Source: Ignavibacteriota bacterium
Lineage (GTDB): Bacteria; Bacteroidota; Ignavibacteria; UBA10030; UBA6906
Length of the DNA stretch: 38,075 bases
Direction of reading: 5' to 3'
Assembly (NCBI GenBank): GCA_003158475.1
Contig: PMJR01000089.1
Span: 8,964-47,038, forward strand
Shown here piece after piece: positions 30,263 through 36,908 of this stretch (position 1 is the stretch's first letter; each line of letters starts with the position of its first letter). The position numbers were made by a program, and so were the translations under genes. Under the pieces are notes generated by a model. That model had not been told where the DNA came from, did no database searches, and was given only the letters and a program-made list of their open reading frames with translations.

Positions 30263-30293
30263 GCCTAACTGAGTTTTACGAATGTTCCGAGAT

Positions 30294-31553
30294 TCAAGAG
30301 GGACGGATGATGACGGTCGAAAACCGGTTCAGATCAAACAGGTCCACCGCAACCTTCTGGATTTGTTCAGGGGTGACGGCATCGACTTTCTTCAGGACGC
30401 TGTTGAGAGTGATGCTTTTTCTGTAATAGAGTTCGGAGCTTCCAAGACGCATCATGCGGCTCGACATGTTCTCAAGCCCGAGCATCATTGTCCCCTTGAT
30501 CTGCGCCTGAGTCCTGCCTAGTTCGGCTTTCGAGACGGGGGTCTTCTTGAGCCTTCGAAGCTCCTTGTGCACCAGCGAGATGGAATTGACGATGTTCTTC
30601 TTATCCGTCCCGATGTAAGCACCGAACAGACCCGTATCCGAGAGGAGATTGACAAATGAATAAACTGAATATGCGAAGCCGTGTTTTTCCCGTATCGTCT
30701 GATACAGCCGCGAGCTCATCCCCTCGCCCAGCAACGCGTTGAGTAGCATCAGCGGGAAACGATCCTTGTGGTGGATGCTGTACCCCACGGTCCCCATGCA
30801 AATGTGTGCCTGGCTGATCGGCCGGGGGTATTCCTTTTTCAGTGGCCGGGTCACGCGCGTCGGGCCCGGAGGACGTATTTTCTGCGTGGATCGCCGGGTG
30901 GCCTGATCAAAGTTCTTTGCTGCGAGCTTGACAAGACGGTCATGATCCACATTCCCGGCGGCCGCAACAACGATCCGGGATGGCTGGTAGTGGGCTTTGA
31001 CATGAGAGAAGAGGTCCTCTCTGCTGAAGCTCCTCAGGTTCTTCTCTGTCCCTATTATCGGAAATCCCAGTGCATGCTCTGGAAACAGGGCCTTTTCGAA
31101 GTAATCGTGTATGATATCTTCCGGATCGTCTTCCGCGTTTCTCAGCTCCTCGATCACCACCAACTTCTCTTTTTCCAATTCCTGTTCTTTGAATGTCGCA
31201 TGCGTGACAATGTCCGAAAGGACATCCATCGCTTCAGCCACGTTCGAGTCAAGCACCCGAGCATAGAAGCAGGTCTGCTCTTTGGTCGTGAAAGCATTGA
31301 GATATCCGCCCAGGGATTCAAGACTCTGTGCGATATCCCTGACGCTTCTCTTCTTCGTTCCCTTGAACACCATGTGTTCAATAAAATGGCTTATCCCGTT
31401 TTCACTCTGGGATTCATCGCGGGATCCGACGTCGGCCCACACTCCGATGGAGACTGAACGCACATGAGGGATCGATTCCGACACGACACGTATGCCGTTG
31501 TCGAGCACAGTTTTGCGATAAAGGGGGATGAGAAACGGAGAGGATTTGGACAT
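30294..31553 (-). CDS. M16 family (pitrilysin-type) zinc peptidase
   Basis: NGISHFIEHMVFKGTKKRSVRDIAQSLESLGGYLNAFTTKEQTCFYARVL (HxxEH) and downstream ...VVIEELRNAEDDPEDIIHDYF. Confidence 0.94.
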   Translation of the reverse strand: MSKSSPFLIPLYRKTVLDNGIRVVSESIPHVRSVSIGVWADVGSRDESQSENGISHFIEHMVFKGTKKRSVRDIAQSLESLGGYLNAFTTKEQTCFYARVLDSNVAEAMDVLSDIVTHATFKEQELEKEKLVVIEELRNAEDDPEDIIHDYFEKALFPEHALGFPIIGTEKNLRSFSREDLFSHVKAHYQPSRIVVAAAGNVDHDRLVKLAAKNFDQATRRSTQKIRPPGPTRVTRPLKKEYPRPISQAHICMGTVGYSIHHKDRFPLMLLNALLGEGMSSRLYQTIREKHGFAYSVYSFVNLLSDTGLFGAYIGTDKKNIVNSISLVHKELRRLKKTPVSKAELGRTQAQIKGTMMLGLENMSSRMMRLGSSELYYRKSITLNSVLKKVDAVTPEQIQKVAVDLFDLNRFSTVIIRPS

Positions 31554-31699
31554 ATTGGAAATATATCCATTTCGGTGTGGATAGTCAAGGAATTGAAAAG
31601 TGTCCACAGCAGAGGACACTCAAGGGGGATCATTGCATCGACGTCTTTTTTTGGGTACCATGAACGCGATTCTCACACGGCCAACAACGGTTTCATTCT

Positions 31700-32803
31700 A
31701 TGATAGTCACTCTGCTCTTCCTCTTTAGTGTAATTTACGTAGTCATGATATTGTTGTTCGCCGGTGCGGCAGCCACATCGAAGGCACGCCCGGATGAAGG
31801 CTATCGACCGTGCGTATCAGTCATAATCGCTGCGAGGAACGAAGAAGAACAGATCGGGGCGTGCCTGGATTCGATTGTCGCGCTCAATTACCCGCAAGAG
31901 CTTCTCGATATCATCCTGGTCGACGATCGATCCACAGACCGAACTTCAGAAATAGTCAACAGGTACACAGGGAATCACGCCCACATCCGCATGCTCCGGA
32001 TCGGGGCGGAAAGTGAATTTCCTCCCGGAAAGACAAACGCGGTGATGAGCGCAGTGGACATTTCAAGGGGCGAGATTCTCATGCTCACTGACGCAGACTG
32101 CCGGGTGCCGCCGAAGTGGGTTGAAAACACCGTCACCTACTACTCCGATCCTTCGGTGGGGGTGGTTGCAGGTTTCACTTCACTGGTTGGGGAGTCATGG
32201 TTCGATGAAATGCAGGCACTTGACTGGTTTGTCCTCTTCTCCGTCGCAGCGGCGACCACCAGACTCGGAATCCCGGTTACTGCGGTCGGAACGAACCTAT
32301 CCGTGCGCCGGGCAGCGTATGACTCAGTTGGCGGGTACCGGAAGATCCCTTTCAGCGTTACCGAAGACTATGCCCTTTTTCATGCAGTCACAGCATCCGG
32401 GAAATGGAAAGCCCGTCTTCCTATGGATCCCGATACGCTGGTCCAAAGCACCCCATGCAATGATGTGAAGCAACTTTACAACCAGAAGAAGAGGTGGTTC
32501 ACCGGCGGGCGAGGAATGGACGCCAAGAGCCTGCTTATTTTCGCATTCCCGTATATGTTCAATGTGTTGCTTCTTTTGGGAGTGTTTCTCTCCCCCTGGT
32601 GGGCTGTCAGTCTCGCTATTGCGACAAAGCTCGTTGTTGACTTTCTCCTCTGTTTGCCTGCAGCACTTTCATTTCGGCGCACTTCACTCCTTTTTGTATA
32701 CCCTCTCTTTGAGATCTACTATTATATGTATGTCCTCATTTTTCCAGCATTGGTTATGTTCCGCAGTGAAATAACCTGGAAAGATAGAACATTCCGGAAT
32801 TAG
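31700..32803 (+). CDS. Membrane-associated glycosyltransferase family 2
   Basis: CVSVIIAARNEEEQIGACLDSIVALNYPQELLDIILVDDRSTDRT...LTDADCRVPPKWVENTV...QKKRWFTGGRGMD; N- and C-terminal TM segments. Confidence 0.92.
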   Translation: MIVTLLFLFSVIYVVMILLFAGAAATSKARPDEGYRPCVSVIIAARNEEEQIGACLDSIVALNYPQELLDIILVDDRSTDRTSEIVNRYTGNHAHIRMLRIGAESEFPPGKTNAVMSAVDISRGEILMLTDADCRVPPKWVENTVTYYSDPSVGVVAGFTSLVGESWFDEMQALDWFVLFSVAAATTRLGIPVTAVGTNLSVRRAAYDSVGGYRKIPFSVTEDYALFHAVTASGKWKARLPMDPDTLVQSTPCNDVKQLYNQKKRWFTGGRGMDAKSLLIFAFPYMFNVLLLLGVFLSPWWAVSLAIATKLVVDFLLCLPAALSFRRTSLLFVYPLFEIYYYMYVLIFPALVMFRSEITWKDRTFRN

Positions 32804-32832
32804 CGCTTTGTTGGGGAGGGACAGAAAATGGA

Positions 32833-32866
32833 AAAGCCCTCGGGTTTCCCCGGGGGCCTTTCCGTT
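32833..32866. terminator. Bidirectional intrinsic terminator between convergent genes
   Basis: aaaagccctcgggtttccccgggggcctttcc: ~9-bp stem flanked by A-tract and T-rich sequence. Confidence 0.75.
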
Positions 32867-32885
32867 GAAGAGGTTGCGGCTGCGT

Positions 32886-33911
32886 CTAGGCGCGTGCGCG
32901 CGCGCTCGCTATGCCAAGCCTCTTGAGCTTATACCGGAACGTTTGTTCTGTCATTCCGAGAAATGCGGCAGCCTTTGATTGGTTGAAGCCGAACTTCTCA
33001 AGAGAGCGTTCGATGATCCCCTTTTCTATGACATCCAGAGATTTGTCGAGTACAAACTCCTGGCCTGCCATGATATTGTTGATCATCTTCACGACTTCTG
33101 TCTTCTCGTCAACCAACTCCGGCGGAAGCATGAACCGGCCATCGTTGGAGAAGAGGACGCACTTGTCCACCACTGCCTTCAGTTCGCGAATATTCTCGCG
33201 CCAGGGTTGACGCACAAGGACATCGATTGCGTTGATGTCGATAACGAGGTCCGCCAGGCCGAGTTCCCTGCAGATATCGCCCGCAAAATGCTTCACGAGG
33301 AGGGGAATGTCCTCGGGCCGCATACGTAGCGGAGCAACCTCGATCTTCTCGAATTCAAGGATCTTCCCGTACAGATCTTCCAGAAGCTTTCGCTTCTCGA
33401 CGAGTTCGGCAGGTTCTGCCTTCATCGAAACGATCAGGCGAATGTCGACAGGCTCGCCTGTCTCCCCGCCGATTCGCCGGGTCTTCCGCTCGTTCATGAA
33501 GTTCAATATCTTCATCTGATTGCGGAAGCTCGCCTCTTCGATTTCCTCGATGAGAACTGTGCCGCCATTTGCCAGCTCAAAAAGCCCGCGCTTCGAAGTG
33601 TACGGAAGTCCCTCAACACCTCTGTCAAAACCGAACAAGACCGATTCGAGCTCCTTGTCATCAAGAACGGAAAGATTGATGGACATGAAGGGCTGCTCGT
33701 TGAGGCCCGTCTTGCTCTGGAAGTAAATGTTCTTCGCGATCGCGCCCTTCCCGACGCCGGCTTCACCGATTATCACGACGTCCTTGCGCGTCTTCGCAAG
33801 ACGGCCAATCTGCTTGATCAGCTGCTCGACAGACTTGCTTTTGCCAACGATCGGATAGTCGTTTGAGGAGCCCGCCTTCTTCTCCTCAGCCTGCTGCGTC
33901 TTGTGTTCCAT
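32886..33911 (-). CDS. NtrC-like AAA+ / Fis-HTH regulator without receiver domain and with degenerate sigma54-activator motifs
   Basis: Walker A GEAGVGKGAIAKNIY; ELESVLFGFDRGVEGLPYTSKRGLFELANGGTVLIEEIEEASF; PWRENIRELKAVVDKCV; Fis HTH IEKGIIERSLEKFGFNQSKAAAFLGMTEQTFRYKLKRLGI. GAFTGA absent. Confidence 0.85.
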   Translation of the reverse strand: MEHKTQQAEEKKAGSSNDYPIVGKSKSVEQLIKQIGRLAKTRKDVVIIGEAGVGKGAIAKNIYFQSKTGLNEQPFMSINLSVLDDKELESVLFGFDRGVEGLPYTSKRGLFELANGGTVLIEEIEEASFRNQMKILNFMNERKTRRIGGETGEPVDIRLIVSMKAEPAELVEKRKLLEDLYGKILEFEKIEVAPLRMRPEDIPLLVKHFAGDICRELGLADLVIDINAIDVLVRQPWRENIRELKAVVDKCVLFSNDGRFMLPPELVDEKTEVVKMINNIMAGQEFVLDKSLDVIEKGIIERSLEKFGFNQSKAAAFLGMTEQTFRYKLKRLGIASARARA

Positions 33912-33967
33912 CAGTTCCTCGATAGATTGAAATTCGTTTTACCGCGCTTGCAGCGTTTCTAAACTTG

Positions 33968-35116
33968 TTACTGTCTCCGATTCGGCGAAACAAACATCCT
34001 GCCCAGAATCAGTTTACGATTGAAAAACTTCTCGACGACAAGGTTGTCAAGCGAATCCCTCCAGCGCGTGATTGTAGAGGGACGGATAGCCAGTTCTTGC
34101 TCGTAGAACTCTCCTTTGACCGACGTAATGAATCTCAAGCGCATTGAGAAGGCCCCAGCAAGGAGCGCCAAGACTACGTTCGAGACGTTGAGACCGACCG
34201 TCCAGATAGAGCTTGATGCTGACCATTCAACTTCTTTCATCGCGGTCCAAAGATGGAGCGCCTCCAGACTGCAAAAGACCAGCAAGAGAAACATTATCTT
34301 CTCAATGTAAGCCCCTTGTGGGGGGTCCTTCATGTAGAGATACCCGAAAAACAAAAGTATGAACCCGATAGATACGACAGCCATTCGCAAGGCATCCGAG
34401 TAGAGTGGCTTAAATACAAGCACGGGCCAGTTGTCTGGTAGATACGCGTAAAGAGCGTTTGCTCTCACCAGTTTCTCTTCTGGGAACAAGAGGCCTGTCT
34501 TGATCCCGTCTTTCCACGAATACATCTCGGTGATATCGGCGAGTGTCTCCGGAGTTGGAGCCTGGCCGACTTCGTTTACCCATTCGTCATAGCTAGTAGC
34601 AAGTGTCTTGTAATCTAAGACATCGGCTGTATGGTGGAGGTATTTTGGATCATCAAAATACGGGGCGTAGTAAAATCCGAAAAACGTCAACGCTATTCCG
34701 ATACTAGCAGCGTATTTCTGATAAGTGTGGAAGTCCCGAAACAGGACATCCACAGTCAAATAGATGATAGCGAAGGCTATGAACAAGAAGTAAGCCCCGA
34801 AGAAAATATATTCGCCAAGGAAGAATCTGAGAAATGGTTGGTTAGAGAAAAACTCTCCTCCCTTGCCGACAAATGGATAGAGGTGATCCAAGAAAGAAAA
34901 TGCGAAAAGGACCGCGAAATTCACGAAGATAAATTTGTTCTTACGAATTGGTTCATGACGAACTATGTAAACACTAATGACAAACAGGAGGGCCTGTATT
35001 GAATAACTTAGAAACCCGGGTAATGAGACTCGATCATGCTGCAAGCACAGAAGCGTTGCAGCAAATAGCGAGAGGATGGCCAGCCACCAATAGAATACCT
35101 TTTTTGATAGTCTCAT
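33968..35116 (-). CDS. Uncharacterised polytopic membrane protein (about 8 TM segments, ~85-aa predicted external loop, basic cytoplasmic C-terminus)
   Basis: ORF 382 aa; hydrophobic segments such as VFYWWLAILSLFAATLLCL and FFLGEYIFFGAYFLFIAFAIIYLTVDVLF; C-terminal MRLRFITSVKGEFYEQELAIRPSTITRWRDSLDNLVVEKFFNRK; promoter-like sequence immediately upstream. Confidence 0.75.
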   Translation of the reverse strand: MRLSKKVFYWWLAILSLFAATLLCLQHDRVSLPGFLSYSIQALLFVISVYIVRHEPIRKNKFIFVNFAVLFAFSFLDHLYPFVGKGGEFFSNQPFLRFFLGEYIFFGAYFLFIAFAIIYLTVDVLFRDFHTYQKYAASIGIALTFFGFYYAPYFDDPKYLHHTADVLDYKTLATSYDEWVNEVGQAPTPETLADITEMYSWKDGIKTGLLFPEEKLVRANALYAYLPDNWPVLVFKPLYSDALRMAVVSIGFILLFFGYLYMKDPPQGAYIEKIMFLLLVFCSLEALHLWTAMKEVEWSASSSIWTVGLNVSNVVLALLAGAFSMRLRFITSVKGEFYEQELAIRPSTITRWRDSLDNLVVEKFFNRKLILGRMFVSPNRRQ

Positions 35117-35152
35117 GTTCTGAGTATCCTTAGTGATTGCTTCTACGCCACG

Positions 35153-35181
35153 AATATATACAGCAGGGGCAGCGAAGTCAA
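35153..35181 (-). promoter_or_regulatory. Sigma70-like promoter TTGACT-N17-TATATT for the membrane-protein/regulator gene pair
   Basis: Minus strand TTGACT (35181-35176), 17-nt spacer, TATATT (35158-35153), ~37 nt upstream of the ATG. Confidence 0.6.
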
Positions 35182-35275
35182 TATCAACCGCAAATTCTTT
35201 TGAAAAAGCGCGGTTTTAGTGCCGTAAGTCACATAATCGAGGGGTAAGGAAGTTTGAAGAATCTTCATTTTTCCC

Positions 35276-35304
35276 TTGACATTAGTTCACCACTTGAGTA
35301 CATT
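35276..35304 (+). promoter_or_regulatory. Sigma70-like promoter TTGACA-N17-TACATT directed toward the repeat-peptide gene
   Basis: ttgaca 35276-35281, 17-nt spacer, tacatt 35299-35304. Confidence 0.55.
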
Positions 35305-35560
35305 TTTAGCGAAATCAGTACCGAATCCGCGAAATCCGATCTTTGAGATCTAGAGCCTACAGGGGAAGACTTGAAAGGGATGAACAGGTTCGGCAAGCAA
35401 CGTCGGCCGAACGGATGAGAGAACCAGAACAACGAGTTTGTCAGTAGCCCTGAATTGTTTAGGAAGGCCTGCTTCGAGTTTGGGTGAGAAGCCAAAACCA
35501 GAACTGACCCAGACATTCTCAGAAATCTAATTGAATCACACTCTACCAGGAGAGAAGAAC

Positions 35561-35722
35561 ATGTCACTCATTGCGAAGCGAATCCGCTCACTTGTGGTAA
35601 CCGTCATTGCGATCGCAGTTGCCAACATCGCAATTTCCTACGCGAGTGGCATGCCTATTATCCCCGACTCCCCGAAGCCCAAGAGCGGGATGCCGATTAT
35701 TCCGGATTCCCCCAAGCCATAA
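35561..35722 (+). CDS. 53-aa predicted exported peptide precursor: signal-peptide-like N-terminus plus two identical 12-aa repeats
   Basis: MSLIAKRIRSLVVTVIAIAVANIAISYA|SGMPIIPDSPKP-K-SGMPIIPDSPKP*; RBS-like aggagag 5' of the ATG; repeats identical in protein but synonymously diverged in DNA; terminator downstream. Confidence 0.8.
   Translation: MSLIAKRIRSLVVTVIAIAVANIAISYASGMPIIPDSPKPKSGMPIIPDSPKP
35645..35719 (+). repeat. Two tandem 36-nt in-frame repeats (35645-35680 and 35684-35719) separated by one Lys codon
   Basis: Both encode SGMPIIPDSPKP; AGTGGCATGCCTATTATCCCCGACTCCCCGAAGCCC vs AGCGGGATGCCGATTATTCCGGATTCCCCCAAGCCA. Confidence 0.95.
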
Positions 35723-35775
35723 TTGGACCCGAGGATTGCTCGATCCTCGCGCTGAGTTACTAGTTTGCCGCTGAA

Positions 35776-35815
35776 GACATGCTCACGGTTGATGGCCGTG
35801 AGCATGTCCTTTTTT
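35776..35815 (+). terminator. Strong intrinsic terminator after the peptide gene
   Basis: gacatgctcacgg-ttgatgg-ccgtgagcatgtc-ctttttt: perfect 13-bp stem, 7-nt loop, T-tract. Confidence 0.9.
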
Positions 35816-35936
35816 GGGACTTTCCTAGCTCGCCTCACTATTTGGCGATAGTCCTTCGTGTTCGCATTTGTGGCTGATGCAAGGAAAAAGTAGATTCCAT
35901 AAATCGAGTCATTACTCTTCAAGGATATACGGATCA

Positions 35937-36872
35937 ATGAAATCACGGAATCTGGCTCTGCATGTTGGGTTGGTTCTGCTCACGTTTATCACTGTGACAT
36001 TTGCGGGGGTCCAGTGGCTAAATAAAGATCCATTCGAACTGGGATCCTTCTCATTGGGTTTCACATACGGCGTGCTCGTAATCGCATTCCTTGCTGCACA
36101 TGAAATGGGGCATTATTTTGCGGCTCGTATTCACGGCGTTGAAACAACACTACCTTACTTCATTCCTTTCCCTCCGTTCTTCGGATTCATGCCGTTTGGA
36201 ACCCTCGGCGCAGTAATCCGGATCCGATCGGAGCTCCGAGATAGGAAGACCCTCTTTGACGTAGGATCAGCTGGTCCAATATCCGGATTCATCGTCTGCG
36301 TCTTCATATTAATTTGGGGGATGACTCACCTTCCCCCGATTGAATACCTTTACAATGTGCATCCCGAATACAGGAATTTGGCACAACTTCCTACCGAAGG
36401 GCTAACCTTTGGAAAACCCTTGCTTTACAAGCTTGTTGAATTGTTGGTAGCTCCTTCGTCTGCCTTTCTGCCGCCCATGAATGAAGTGTATCACTATCCC
36501 TTCTTGTGTGTCGGATGGTTTGGAGCGTTTGTAACTGCGCTGAACCTGCTACCAGTTGGACAACTTGATGGGGGGCACATCGCCTATGCGATGTTCGGTT
36601 CGCGTTCACACCTGCTCGCGAGGGTTGTGCTCGTTGTGCTAATGCTTTTGGGAACGGCCGGGATACTCCCCTTGCTGGGATTTCAATTCGCGTATGGGTG
36701 GGCAGGTTGGCTATTGTGGAGTGTGGTACTCGGCCTCTTAATGAGGAACAAGCGTTTCAGACATCCTCCACTAGAGGATATTCAAGAACTTGGTGTGGTT
36801 CGAGAATGGATTGGTTGGATTTGCGCTATCGTCTTCATCCTTACCTTCGTGGTTGTACCCATCGCACCATGA
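35937..36872 (+). CDS. M50 family site-2-protease-like intramembrane metalloprotease
   Basis: LAAHEMGHYFAARIHG (HExxH) and ALNLLPVGQLDGGHIAYAMFG (NxxPxxxLDGG), multiple TM segments; start at ATG 35937. Confidence 0.92.
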   Translation: MKSRNLALHVGLVLLTFITVTFAGVQWLNKDPFELGSFSLGFTYGVLVIAFLAAHEMGHYFAARIHGVETTLPYFIPFPPFFGFMPFGTLGAVIRIRSELRDRKTLFDVGSAGPISGFIVCVFILIWGMTHLPPIEYLYNVHPEYRNLAQLPTEGLTFGKPLLYKLVELLVAPSSAFLPPMNEVYHYPFLCVGWFGAFVTALNLLPVGQLDGGHIAYAMFGSRSHLLARVVLVVLMLLGTAGILPLLGFQFAYGWAGWLLWSVVLGLLMRNKRFRHPPLEDIQELGVVREWIGWICAIVFILTFVVVPIAP

Positions 36873-36908
36873 GCTACTGTCCACCCCACCAAGCCTGATA
36901 CCTCAATG

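Noticed and set aside
31599-31620. Inverted repeat AGTGTCC-N8-GGACACT upstream of the M16 peptidase and GT2 genes
   Set aside because: Possible operator but short and isolated; no matching regulator family recognised.
34631-35002. 123-aa plus-strand ORF
   Set aside because: Antisense to the polytopic membrane protein; charged low-complexity shadow frame.
35265-35567. 100-aa minus-strand ORF in the divergent intergenic region
   Set aside because: Overlaps both the predicted peptide promoter and the RBS; no RBS, no motif, composition unlike neighbours.
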